A DNA stretch of 64,000 nucleotides from an uncultured Pelagimonas sp. (GTDB lineage: Bacteria; Pseudomonadota; Alphaproteobacteria; Rhodobacterales; Rhodobacteraceae). Under the pieces are notes generated by a model. The model saw only the letters and a program-made list of their open reading frames with translations, did not search any database and had not been told where the DNA came from. The DNA lies in assembly GCA_947497905.1 (NCBI GenBank), contig CANMIH010000004.1:209675-273674 (forward strand), written 5' to 3'. The position numbers and the translations under genes are program-made. How positions within the stretch are numbered: position 1 is the first letter of the stretch; the number at the start of each line of letters is the position of its first letter. This document shows, in pieces, positions 29,129-39,000 of the stretch.

Positions 29129-29208
29129 CCAATTAGGAGTAGGTCGATGCCACGCGCAAAGGGCGCCGGAAGGCGCGCATCACTGGCGATATGTGTCTGC
29201 ATCAACAT
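29122..29208 (-). CDS. Leucine-rich leader peptide (leuL-like attenuator peptide)
   Basis: A 28-codon frame from ATG 29208 to TGA 29122-29124, too short for usual gene calling. It ends IDLLLIGL-stop, with consecutive CTA CTC CTA codons, an ATT and a final CTC, as expected for a ribosome-stalling leader of a leucine operon. A TATAGT -10-like box at 29221-29216 puts the predicted transcript start at or within a base of the ATG, so the peptide would be leaderless; no Shine-Dalgarno is needed or seen. It is followed by mutually exclusive hairpins and then cupin-leuA. Attenuation of leuA in alphaproteobacteria is known from comparative genomics; function here is inferred. Confidence 0.65.
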   Translation of the reverse strand: MLMQTHIASDARLPAPFARGIDLLLIGL

Positions 29209-29210
29209 AG

Positions 29211-29320
29211 GGCGCACTATACCCCCCTAATTCGAAATGAAAACCCCCTGTCGCAAGCGAATTTTTACCCGTTAACCGGCTAGGTCTTTGCCCGACCGCT
29301 GTCCTGAGGCATAGTGCGCC
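29211..29320. promoter_or_regulatory. Back-to-back promoters sharing an identical core
   Basis: GGCGCACTAT (29211-29220) and ATAGTGCGCC (29311-29320) are a perfect 10-bp inverted repeat about 90 nt apart. Read in each gene's direction both give (T/C)ATAGTGCGCC, a -10 box with start site, one for the leu leader transcript (leftward) and one for the RTX gene (rightward). Confidence 0.45.
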
Positions 29321-29346
29321 TAAGGCAAGGCAAACAGGGCACAAAC

Positions 29347-32277
29347 ATGATCCGTCAGCTGATTTTCTTGGTGGCACTTCTTCTCCCGGTGGGGGCTGTG
29401 GCCGAACGTGATGCAACCAAGGTTTATATGTTTGGCAATTCACTGGTGCATCATCTGAGTGAAGACGAAGATCACACCAATGTGCCCTATTGGCTGGGCC
29501 AGATGGCACGGGCAGATGGTCGGGCGCTTGGGGTGGATGGCAGTTGGGGCTTTACCCGTGATTACGGCAAAAGCCTTCCTCCTACGCCAAACTGGTCGTT
29601 TGATGGGGTAAAGCGGGTCTGGCGCAGCGGCGACTTTGGCGATGCAGGGTTTGATGCCATGATTCTGACCCCGACAAATTTCATTCAGTATCAGGCGCCG
29701 GATAAACCCTATTATGACGATCCGGACGCTACACCGCTGCAGGCGCTACAAAAGGTGAGCAATTGGGTTGAGCGCACCTCTCCGGATACGCGACAGTTCA
29801 TCTATGAGGGCTGGGCGGATATGGAAGGGAAAATTCGCTCATTTCCTCCCGGAAACCGCCGTCTCAATCGGTACTACCGATTCAATCAAGGGGAATACCA
29901 CGATTGGTATGTGGATCTGGTCGAGCGGATGAACCGAGACAATCCGGCGGCGGATGTGCGGTTGCTTCCTGTTGGATCGATCCTGACCCAGATCATTGGT
30001 CGTGGTGGTCTTCTGGAAGATCTGGATGTGACCGACCTGTTCACCGACGATGCACCACATGGCACCGCAACCACCTATCTATTGGCGGCGATGATCACGT
30101 ATTCGGCGCTTTATGATGTGCCGCCTCCGGCGGGGTTCAAGCCACCCGTCCAAGCGATCCATCCCGAACTTGTCGAAAAGTACGGCGAGGTCGCCTCGGC
30201 TATCTGGGCGGCCATGCCCGAGGTGCAGGCGCTGAACACGGCTGTTGAACAGGCGCCGCGCGTGGTGGCCGCTGCGGCTCAGGCCGAAGATCTGCCCAAA
30301 CGACAGCCCGTGGCCCTGCCGCCTAAAGGTGTGCGCCCCGAAGGGATCCCGGCGATGGGCATGGGGCTGCATATGATTGCCGACTGGTCCACGCAGCAGC
30401 CTTTTCTGGATCTGATGAAAAGCGCACGGCCCTGGGTGGGGCATTTGCCCGGCCAATGGGGCGCGGTCACAACCGAGCAGCTGCGCGCCAATGGGCATCT
30501 GGACGAAAATGGGTGGCCTTTAAGCCTTCCCAGTGGCGCCGAGGCCATCGAGACGGTTTTTTTGACCGAGCAAAACCCGGATAACGCCGCTTTGCGCGGA
30601 CGTTACATCGTGACCTATGACGGACAGGCCGAGGTGCGCATGACCGGCCGAGCCAAACGGGTGCGCTATGAGCCGGGTCGTATCAATTTCACCTATTCCC
30701 CCGGAGAAGGGATTGTCGGATTGCGTATCAGTGCGCTGCCTGACCGCGACCAAATTCGCAACATCCGCATTCTGCGTGAGGATCAGCAGCAGCTTTATGA
30801 TGCGGGTGAAGTTTTTAATCCCGACTGGCTGGCGCGGGTGCAGGATGTGCGTGCCCTGCGGTTTATGGATTGGATGCAGACCAACGGGAGTACCATTACG
30901 CGCTGGGAAGATCGTCCGCGTCTTGGCGATGCAACCTGGGTGCAGTGGGGGGTTCCGGTTGAAGTGATGGTGCAGTTGTCAAACCGTGTGGGCGCAGATC
31001 CTTGGTTCAACATGCCCCACGCGGCAGATGACACCTATATTCAGCGCTTTGCGGAAGAGGTGCGCGATACGCTTGATCCGCGGTTGAAGGCCTATGTCGA
31101 ATATTCGAACGAGGTCTGGAACTGGGTGTTCCCGCAGGCGGATTGGGCCAAACAGCAGGCCCTGTCACTTTGGGGCGAAAGCTCATCCGGTTGGTTGCAG
31201 TACTATGCGCTGCGGGCAGCGCAAACGTCCGAGATCTGGAGTGACGTGTTTGGTGCTGAGAGCTCGGATCGGCTCGTGAGAGTGATTTCAACCCAAACGG
31301 GATGGCCCGGATTGGAAGAGAATATTCTGACTGCGCCCTTGGCCTACCTGAAGCTCGGATATCTGCCGCAGGAGGGATTTGATGCCTACGCAGTTACGGG
31401 ATATTTTGGTTATGAGATTGGCAGCGAGGAAAATGCGGCCAAGCTGCAGGGGTGGTTGGATCAATCCGAAGAACTGGCCACCAAAGCCGGGGAAGAGCAG
31501 GGGCTACGCCGTGTAGCCCTGCGCGAATTTGTCAAAAAGGCACGGTTTGAAGCGGCGATTGCGCCGGTGACACTTGAGCTTGAGCAGGGATCGCTGCGCG
31601 AGCTGACGCAGGAACTTTTCCCCTACCATGCGGGCGTGGCTGAGAAAGCGGGCCTGCAGATGGTCATGTATGAAGGGGGCACACATATTCTAGGCCATGG
31701 TGTGCTTTCAAACGATGACCGGGTGCGCGATTTTATGGTTCATTACAATTATACCCCGGAAATAGCCAAGCTGTACGAGGTTCTGTTTGCGGCCTGGGCA
31801 CAATCCGGGGGCACGATGTTTACGGCTTTTGTTGATGTTGCTCCGGCGTCTAAGTGGGGCAGCTGGGGTTCCTTGAGGCATCTTGAAGATGACAATCCGC
31901 GCTGGGATATGGTGATGGCCTTTAATGCCTCGGGTCCGAATGGCTGGGAAACGCGCGATCCGCAGGCCTTTGAAAATGGTGTGATCCTGTCAAAGAGCGG
32001 CGCCAATCAGCGTCTCGAAGGCACCCCGCATGAAGATGTCTTGCTGGCGGGTGCGGGGAATGACACGCTGATCAGCGGTGGCGGCGATGACCTGCTGCAT
32101 GGGGGCGATGGGTTGGACCGGGCGGTGCTGCCCGGTGCTCGGACAGCTTATCAGTTTAATCGCAAGAACGGAGTTGTGACCGCTGCTGGGCCATTGGGGA
32201 CAGTCCGTTTGACGGCAATTGAAACACTGTCGTTTGAAAAAGCTCCCGAAGAGACGCTCGATACCGCCGGTCTATGA
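29347..32277 (+). CDS. Secreted multidomain protein: SGNH-like domain, glycosidase-like domain, RTX repeats
   Basis: 976 residues from ATG 29347. A Sec signal peptide (IFLVALLLPVGAVA) is followed by an SGNH-hydrolase-like region: GNSLVHHL near residue 30 and DDAPHG with Asp235 and His238 late in the domain. A second domain (about 340-860) contains YVEYSNEVWNWVFPQ near 582, reminiscent of TIM-barrel glycoside hydrolases with an Asn-Glu catalytic pair. The end carries two or three RTX calcium-binding nonapeptides (GAGNDTLISGGGDDLLHGGDG, about 898-918). It probably acts on polysaccharide outside the inner membrane. The family of the central domain is not certain. The 3' end overlaps the opposing glycosyltransferase by 6 nt. 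Confidence 0.65.
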   Translation: MIRQLIFLVALLLPVGAVAERDATKVYMFGNSLVHHLSEDEDHTNVPYWLGQMARADGRALGVDGSWGFTRDYGKSLPPTPNWSFDGVKRVWRSGDFGDAGFDAMILTPTNFIQYQAPDKPYYDDPDATPLQALQKVSNWVERTSPDTRQFIYEGWADMEGKIRSFPPGNRRLNRYYRFNQGEYHDWYVDLVERMNRDNPAADVRLLPVGSILTQIIGRGGLLEDLDVTDLFTDDAPHGTATTYLLAAMITYSALYDVPPPAGFKPPVQAIHPELVEKYGEVASAIWAAMPEVQALNTAVEQAPRVVAAAAQAEDLPKRQPVALPPKGVRPEGIPAMGMGLHMIADWSTQQPFLDLMKSARPWVGHLPGQWGAVTTEQLRANGHLDENGWPLSLPSGAEAIETVFLTEQNPDNAALRGRYIVTYDGQAEVRMTGRAKRVRYEPGRINFTYSPGEGIVGLRISALPDRDQIRNIRILREDQQQLYDAGEVFNPDWLARVQDVRALRFMDWMQTNGSTITRWEDRPRLGDATWVQWGVPVEVMVQLSNRVGADPWFNMPHAADDTYIQRFAEEVRDTLDPRLKAYVEYSNEVWNWVFPQADWAKQQALSLWGESSSGWLQYYALRAAQTSEIWSDVFGAESSDRLVRVISTQTGWPGLEENILTAPLAYLKLGYLPQEGFDAYAVTGYFGYEIGSEENAAKLQGWLDQSEELATKAGEEQGLRRVALREFVKKARFEAAIAPVTLELEQGSLRELTQELFPYHAGVAEKAGLQMVMYEGGTHILGHGVLSNDDRVRDFMVHYNYTPEIAKLYEVLFAAWAQSGGTMFTAFVDVAPASKWGSWGSLRHLEDDNPRWDMVMAFNASGPNGWETRDPQAFENGVILSKSGANQRLEGTPHEDVLLAGAGNDTLISGGGDDLLHGGDGLDRAVLPGARTAYQFNRKNGVVTAAGPLGTVRLTAIETLSFEKAPEETLDTAGL

Positions 32278-33495
32278 CGAGGTGGTCTCGGATGTCAGGC
32301 GCTGTATTTCCGAGACAAGCGTCTGGGCGGTGTGCTCGGATTTATAATAGGTCTCAATATGGGTGCGGCCCGCGTCTGAGAGGCGCAACAGCGCTTCGGG
32401 ATCATTTGCCAAAGACCGGATGGTGCGCGACAACATTCCAGGATTGCGTGGCTCAACCAGATAGCCTGTGACGCTGTCTTCGATCAGCTCGCGAACACCC
32501 CCTGTATCGGCGCCTAGTGTTGGGACCCCCATGGCCATGGCTTCCATATAGGCGACGCTGAGATGGTCGTTTCGCGGGACAAGCACAAACAGGTGGGCGT
32601 CGTCCAACTTGGCTTTGATGGTGCCTGACTTCAGCGCGCCCAACAGTTTGACATGTTCGCTCAGGCGCAGCTTTTTGATCTGAGCTTCGAGTGTCTCGCG
32701 GGTCGAACCTGTTGCGGCGTCACTGGTCCCTGCTATCTCGACGCGGACATCTACACCTTGATCCAGAAGTTGACGGGTGGCCGACAGCAGATCCTCGTGA
32801 CCAGCGCCGTCAGTGAACTGACCACAGGAAAAAACCTGCAGAGGGCGACCGGTCTCAGGAGGCATATAGGGCGCGCTGCGCTGGTATTGTGTGGTATCGA
32901 CGCCCATCGGGCGCACCAAAATGCGATCGGGAAGGGACTCGGGAAAGGCATTGCTGGCCTCTGTCAGCAAGCGATGGGTGACAGCCGTCACAAATCCGGC
33001 CTGCGCCCATTTCAACCGCTGTGCCGAGCCACTGTGCGCCAGCGGCAGGTGTTGGGTCATGGAATACTGGGGCGCCCCGAGGTGATGGGCAAGGTAGGCA
33101 ATTAAAGCGGCCCTGCCACAGGAATGCACATGGATGTGGTCAAGCCTATGATGACGCGCGCATTTTGCCAAATGCTGGGCAGCACCCAGCGCAGTCAGGC
33201 TGTCCCGTAAAAAGGCAGGGCCTTCACGCAAAGCCCATCGCAGAAGGCCTTTGGACAGTAGTCGGGACAGGGCGACAAAAGGTGAGATGGGGTTGAATGA
33301 GCTTAAAACCGTTGTTCGGCTGGCGGCCTGTGCCGTCCAATCCTGTGCGATCTGCGTTTTAGCGGGCTTGCGCGGTGTGAAAACATGAACGTCATGACCC
33401 ATCGCTTCCAACGCTTGGATTTCGCGCCAAAAGACATCATGGGTTTGTCCCGGAAATTGCGGGACGATATATCCAATTCGCAAGCGTTGCGACAC
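32272..33495 (-). CDS. Glycosyltransferase family 4 (GT-B)
   Basis: About 407 residues if translation begins at GTG 33495 (AAGGCTG upstream); the frame is open to 33546. The N-terminal GT-B domain starts RIGYIVPQFPGQTHDVFWREIQALEAMGHDV, and the C-terminal domain shows FVLVPRNDHLSVAYMEAMAMGVPTLGADTGGVRELI, the sugar-nucleotide-binding E-x7-E region of GT4 enzymes. It probably adds a sugar to a lipid-linked surface glycan, on the opposite strand from the PKS/polysaccharide operon. Donor and acceptor are unknown. Confidence 0.85.
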   Translation of the reverse strand: MSQRLRIGYIVPQFPGQTHDVFWREIQALEAMGHDVHVFTPRKPAKTQIAQDWTAQAASRTTVLSSFNPISPFVALSRLLSKGLLRWALREGPAFLRDSLTALGAAQHLAKCARHHRLDHIHVHSCGRAALIAYLAHHLGAPQYSMTQHLPLAHSGSAQRLKWAQAGFVTAVTHRLLTEASNAFPESLPDRILVRPMGVDTTQYQRSAPYMPPETGRPLQVFSCGQFTDGAGHEDLLSATRQLLDQGVDVRVEIAGTSDAATGSTRETLEAQIKKLRLSEHVKLLGALKSGTIKAKLDDAHLFVLVPRNDHLSVAYMEAMAMGVPTLGADTGGVRELIEDSVTGYLVEPRNPGMLSRTIRSLANDPEALLRLSDAGRTHIETYYKSEHTAQTLVSEIQRLTSETTSS

Positions 33496-33671
33496 GTGAG
33501 CAGCCTTGAAGGTTCGAGCAGCCCGTCTCCCCCGACGGTTGCCCAAACTATTCCTGTGCTTTTCATTCTTTGGCCATAGTTAACTGGCATCTAGCCTTTG
33601 ATCATGATTGTATTTTTTCTAGGTGTGGCCTCGAAGGTACGGGTCGTTCAACTATGCGTGAGGAAGCCTCC

Positions 33672-34502
33672 ATGCGGGCCAGTGTAATCTTGCCAGCAAG
33701 CAATGAAGCAAAGCTAATTGGCGATTGCCTGTTGGCGGTGCTGGCCTCTGAGTGGCCGCGGGACGCAGCGCTGCAGGTGGTCGTGGTGGCAAATGGCTGT
33801 CTGGATGCAACCACCGATGTGGCGCGCGGGTATTCCGACAGATTTCAAGCCCGTGGCTGGCAGTTGGACGTCATCGAACGACAGGCCGGAGGCAAACTGG
33901 CAGCGTTGAATGCCGGAGACGCGGCCGCTCTGGCGCCTCTGCGGATTTATCTCGATGCGGATGTGACCGTGGACGCCGGTTTGCTCTGGAGCCTAGTGCA
34001 GGTGCTTGAGGTGGAGCACCCGTGCTATGCCAGTGGGGCAGTGCGGATCACGGCCAAGGGCTGGTTCAGTCGGGCCTATGCGCGGATCTGGCGACAGGTG
34101 CCTTTTATGCGCAGTGGTGTACCGGGGTGTGGTGTGTTTGCGGTGAATGCCGCGGGGCGCGCGCGTTGGGGGGAGTTTCCTGCGATTATTTCGGATGATA
34201 CCTTTGTCCGGCTCAGTTTTGCGCCAGAGGAACGGATCGGGGTCGAACCGGGATACGATTGGCCGATCGCCGAAGGATTTGCGACCTTGGTGAAGGTGCG
34301 GCGACGGCAGGATGTTGGTGTGGAAGAGGTCATGGCGCGCTATCCTGAATTGCAGCGCAACGACGATAAGTCCCCGTTTTCCATGAGCGAAAAACTGGGC
34401 ATAGCTCTGCGGGATCCTCTAGGGTTTGCCATCTATACCTCTGTAGCGGTGCTGGCGAAACTGACCCGGAGCAAGACGCAGGACTGGAGCCGCAGCAGAT
34501 GA
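33672..34502 (+). CDS. Glycosyltransferase family 2
   Basis: 276 residues from ATG 33672, chosen because GAGGAAGC lies 7-8 nt upstream; upstream in-frame starts at 33570 or 33654 are less likely. The GT-A fold shows SVILPASNEAKLIGDCL at the N-terminus, the DXD-type motif in IYLDADVTVD, and DDTFVRL further on. The C-terminus (FAIYTSVAVLAKL) is hydrophobic and membrane-associated. The stop overlaps the start of the flippase gene (ATGA), so the two are cotranscribed. Confidence 0.85.
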   Translation: MRASVILPASNEAKLIGDCLLAVLASEWPRDAALQVVVVANGCLDATTDVARGYSDRFQARGWQLDVIERQAGGKLAALNAGDAAALAPLRIYLDADVTVDAGLLWSLVQVLEVEHPCYASGAVRITAKGWFSRAYARIWRQVPFMRSGVPGCGVFAVNAAGRARWGEFPAIISDDTFVRLSFAPEERIGVEPGYDWPIAEGFATLVKVRRRQDVGVEEVMARYPELQRNDDKSPFSMSEKLGIALRDPLGFAIYTSVAVLAKLTRSKTQDWSRSR

Positions 34503-35863
34503 GCGCAATGACCCGATTGCAGGGCAATTCTCTGGCCGCCCGCGCCACGCGATCCGCTTTGCTGACCGTGGGCGGGTTTGGCTTTGCGCAGGCCCTGCGT
34601 CTGGCATCCAATCTAATTCTGACTCGGTTGCTGTTCCCTGAGGCCTTTGGCCTGATGGCCTTGGTTTTGGTCTGGTTGATGGGGTTGGGGTTGTTTTCCG
34701 ACGTCGGGATCACTCCTTCGATCTTGCATAGTAAACGAGGCGATGATCGGGATTTCCTCAACACCGCCTGGACGATGCAGATCATCCGTGGGGTTGGCCT
34801 CTGGATCACGGCCTGTCTATTGGCCTTCCCTATGGCCTGGGTCTACGATGAGCCGATGCTGACCCAGATTTTGCCGGTGGCGGCCTTGCTGCTTTTGTTC
34901 AACGGGTTTCGCCCCACCCGAATGATCACCGCCAACAGGCACCTGAATTTGGGCCGCCTGACCCTGCTGGAAGCAGCAGTTCAAGTGGTTGGTGTGTCTT
35001 CTGGTGTGATCCTTGCGGTGCTGACGGGATCGATCTGGTCTCTTGTGGCGGCAGGGGTCATTGGGGCAGCGGCAGAGCTGGTGATTTATGGGCTGTTTCT
35101 TCCCGGTGAACGCAATCGTTTGCGCTGGGAGCCGAAAGCCGTGAAAGAATTGTTCTCTTTCGGAAAATGGATGTTTCTGTCGACCGCCTGCGGGTTCTTT
35201 TTCCTTCAGGCGGACAAGTTGCTGATTGGAAAGTTTATCCCGTTGGATGCCTTTGGGGTCTATAATATTGGCTTCTTTCTTGCTGCCTTCCCGATGATGT
35301 TGGGCACAATGGTGACGCAAAAGGTGTTGATCCCGATTTACCGCGAAGCGCCCCCACGTGAGAACCGAGCCAATTTTCTCAAGCTGCGCAAAATGCGGTT
35401 TCTGGCGTCGGCGGCGCTTATCCCGATGGTGGGCATCTTTGCGTTTTTAGGCGTCTGGATTGTCGGTGTTCTCTACGATCCGAGATACGTCAACGCCGGG
35501 GCTGTGGTTGTGGTTCTGGCCTGTGCTCAGATCCCGGCGATCCTTGTGCTGACCTATGATCAGGCCGCTTTGGCGGCAGGAGATTCCAAACGGTTCTTCG
35601 TTCTGTCCGCGGTCCGGGCGGTGGTCATGGTGGTGTGCCTTCTTGTCGGTTTGCAATCCGGAGGGCTGCTTGGCGCGCTTGTCGGGCAGGGCGTTGCATA
35701 TCTTATGATCTATCCCGGTGTGGTTTGGCTGGCGCGCCACATGGGGGCCTGGGATCCCCTGCACGATGCTGTGTTTGCCTTAATTGGTCTGGTTCTGACG
35801 GCTTTGGCTTTGGGGGTGAACTGGCCCCACATTATGGCGCTTGCGGTACAAGCAGGGGGCTAG
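34499..35863 (+). CDS. Wzx/MOP-type polysaccharide flippase
   Basis: 454 residues with twelve or more hydrophobic helices. LTVGGFGFAQALRLASNLILTRLLFPEAFGLMALV is the typical first segment of polysaccharide-transporter family proteins (MOP superfamily: WzxC, RfbX). Members flip undecaprenyl-linked oligosaccharides to the periplasm. It overlaps the preceding GT2 gene by 4 nt. A 187-bp gap then leads to the PKS gene. Confidence 0.88.
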   Translation: MSAMTRLQGNSLAARATRSALLTVGGFGFAQALRLASNLILTRLLFPEAFGLMALVLVWLMGLGLFSDVGITPSILHSKRGDDRDFLNTAWTMQIIRGVGLWITACLLAFPMAWVYDEPMLTQILPVAALLLLFNGFRPTRMITANRHLNLGRLTLLEAAVQVVGVSSGVILAVLTGSIWSLVAAGVIGAAAELVIYGLFLPGERNRLRWEPKAVKELFSFGKWMFLSTACGFFFLQADKLLIGKFIPLDAFGVYNIGFFLAAFPMMLGTMVTQKVLIPIYREAPPRENRANFLKLRKMRFLASAALIPMVGIFAFLGVWIVGVLYDPRYVNAGAVVVVLACAQIPAILVLTYDQAALAAGDSKRFFVLSAVRAVVMVVCLLVGLQSGGLLGALVGQGVAYLMIYPGVVWLARHMGAWDPLHDAVFALIGLVLTALALGVNWPHIMALAVQAGG

Positions 35864-36050
35864 TGAGGCCTAAATTCCCGTGCAATTTGAGGACAGTGCT
35901 GTCAAAAATACCTGAATTGTTTACACTTGCGCAACAATAAGGCGTGATAGCCTTTTGAACGCGGGGAATACCCTATGGATACCTAAAAATCGCCCCATTC
36001 CCGGCGCACCCTGATGACAGGGTATCTTGGTGCGAGAAGGTGAGTGATTC

Positions 36051-39000
36051 ATGACGGCTGACAAGCAGACAATTGGCGAGACTGATATTGCAATCGTGGG
36101 GATGGCTGCGCATCTGCCCGGGGCTGCGGATATCTCGACCTATTGGCGCAATCTGCGGGATGGTGTCAGCGCGATCCGCCGTCTGAGCGATGCAGATTTG
36201 ACCGAGGCCGGTGAAGACCCCGGTCTGCGACGCCACCGCGACTATGTGCCGTTCGCGGCGCCTTTGGATGATTTTGACCTGTTTGACGCCGAATTCTTTG
36301 GATTCTCCCCTAAAGAAGCCGCGATCATGGATCCTCAGCACCGCCAGTTTCTGGAAACCGCCTGGGAGGCGCTGGAAAACGCCGGACAAGTGCCCGAGAA
36401 CTTTCCCGGACAAGTAGGTGTTTTTGCAGGCTGCGGAATGGGCAGCTATTTCTATTTTAATGTCTGTTCCAATCCGGATCTGGTTGAGAACACGGGTATG
36501 TTCCTGCTACGCCATACCGGCAATGACAAGGATTTCATGACAACCCGTCTGAGCCATGTTCTGGATCTGCACGGGCCGTCGATCAATCTTCAAACCGCCT
36601 GCTCCACCTCGCTTGTTGCCACTCATTACGCGGTTCAGGCCCTGCTGAACGGTGAATGTGACATGGCCATCGCCGGGGGGGTGACCATCGAGCTGCCGCA
36701 GGGGCGCGGATATCTGTACAAAGAGAATGAAATCCTGTCGCCGGATGGGGCCTGTCACGCCTTTGACCATCGCGCACAGGGCACCGTATTTGGATCGGGG
36801 GCTGGCGTGGTTGTACTACGCCGCGCGGTGGATGCGATTGCGGATGGCGATCACATCTGGTCCATCATCAAGGGATCTGCGGTGAACAATGATGGGGCGC
36901 AAAAGGCGGGCTATCTGGCACCCTCTGTCGATGGGCAAGCTACTGCGGTTGCAGAAGCGCAGGCTCTGGCAAATGTCACATCGGACACTATTGACTATGT
37001 CGAATGCCATGGCACCGGTACTTATCTGGGCGATCCCATTGAGGTTGCCGCGCTTACCCAGGCCTTTCGCGAAACGTCGGATGCGGTGGGGCATTGCCGC
37101 ATCGGCAGTGTGAAAACCAACATTGGTCATCTTGATACAGCCGCTGGTGTGGCAAGTCTGATCAAGGCGTCTTTGGCGTTGCATCACAAGCAAATGCCGC
37201 CAAGCCTTGGGTATGAGAAACCAAACCCGGCCATTGATTTCGAAACCTCCCCATTTCGGGTGAATGACAGGCTGACACCGTGGCAGGTGGGGGCACATCC
37301 TCGTCGCGCCGGGGTGAATTCCCTTGGGGTGGGCGGGACCAACGCCCATGTCATTCTGGAGGAGGCGCCCGAGCGGGGTGCTTCGGCCACTTCTGATTGG
37401 CCGTTTCAAATTCTGACACTGTCGGCTCGGTCAAAAGCGGCTTTGGACGAACAATCCAGGCGCCTGGCCGAGCACCTGCGCACCCATCCCGAGCAATCCT
37501 TGGCGGATGTGGCCTTTACGTTGAAGCAAGGGAGGCGTGCCTTTGACAAACGTCGTATTGTGGTGGCTGAAACTCATGAAGACGCGGCGCGCTTGCTCAT
37601 CGATGAAACCCCGCGTCGCGTGCATTCGCATTCTGCACTCACTGCACCCGATCTGGTGTTCATGTTCCCCGGTGGTGGTGCGCAATATGCGGGCATGGCA
37701 CGGGATTTGTACGAGACCGAGCCAGAGTTTGCCGAATGGATGGACCGGGGATTGGCCCATCTGGCAACGCTGACCGAAGTCGATATGCGGGCCCTGTGGT
37801 TGCCCGAGCGCGGCGAAGAAGCGGCCGCAGATCTGGCGCTACAGAAACCGTCGTTGCAGCTCCCGCTGATCATGATCGTTGAGTATGCTCTGGCGCAAAT
37901 GTGGATGGGATGGGGGCTTACGCCCTCGGCCTTGACCGGGCATTCCATGGGCGAAAACACCGCCGCTTGTCTGGCGGGTGTGATCGGATTTGAAGATTGC
38001 ATCGGTCTTGTTCATCTGCGCGGAACGCTTTTTGATGAGGTCCCGGCAGGGGGCATGTTGTCGGTCAATCTGGCAGTGGAAGACCTGCGTGGCTATTTGT
38101 CAGAGGATCTTGATCTCGGGGCCGTCAATGCGCCTGAACTCTCTGTTGCTTCGGGTCCTCAGGCCGCATTGGATGCTCTTGAGGCGAAGCTCAAATCTAA
38201 AGATATAGAATGCCAGCGGATCCCGATTGATATCGCGGCCCATAGCCGGATGCTTGACCCAATTTTGGATCGGTTCCGCACTTATCTGCAGGGGATCACC
38301 TTGAATGACCCGCAAATTCCTCTGACCTCAAATCGCACCGGTGCGTTGATGACCGCAGAGCAGGCGACAAGCCCAGAGTATTGGGTCGAACACCTGCGTG
38401 GCACTGTTCATTTCGCCGATGGGATCGCGACGCTGGCGCAATCGGATCGCGTCTTTCTTGAGGTTGGACCGGGCAAAGCCATGTCTGCCTTGACGCGTCA
38501 GCATCCTGATGTCTCAGCAAACCAAGTCTTGTCTTCCCTGCGGCATCCGCAGGATCAGATAGATGATGACAAACATATGTTTGAGGTTCTGGGGCGTCTT
38601 TGGGCGCTTGGGGCCGAGTTCGACTGGGATCAGATCTGGGGCGAGGGCCCGCGCCACAGGGTGCCTTTGCCGACCTATGCCTTCCAACGTGCGTCGTATT
38701 TTATCGAGCCTGGGCAGGTGATTGAAAATTCGCCGCAGTTTCTGATGCGCGGTGACGACATCGCGGAGTGGGGCTGGAAACCGGTTTGGCGCCCTCGGTC
38801 CGCAGCGCTTGAAATTGGAGATATCTCAGAGGCCGACCCTCAGGTCTGGTTGATGTTTGCCGATGACGGTGAGCTGGCGACACGGGCCGCCGCGCGCCTG
38901 CGCGGGGCCGGACATCAGGTGATCGAAGTGCGTCCTAGTGATGGCTTTGCCCGTCTGGATGACACGCGCTATGTGCTGGCTCCGGAACAGGGGCGCATGG

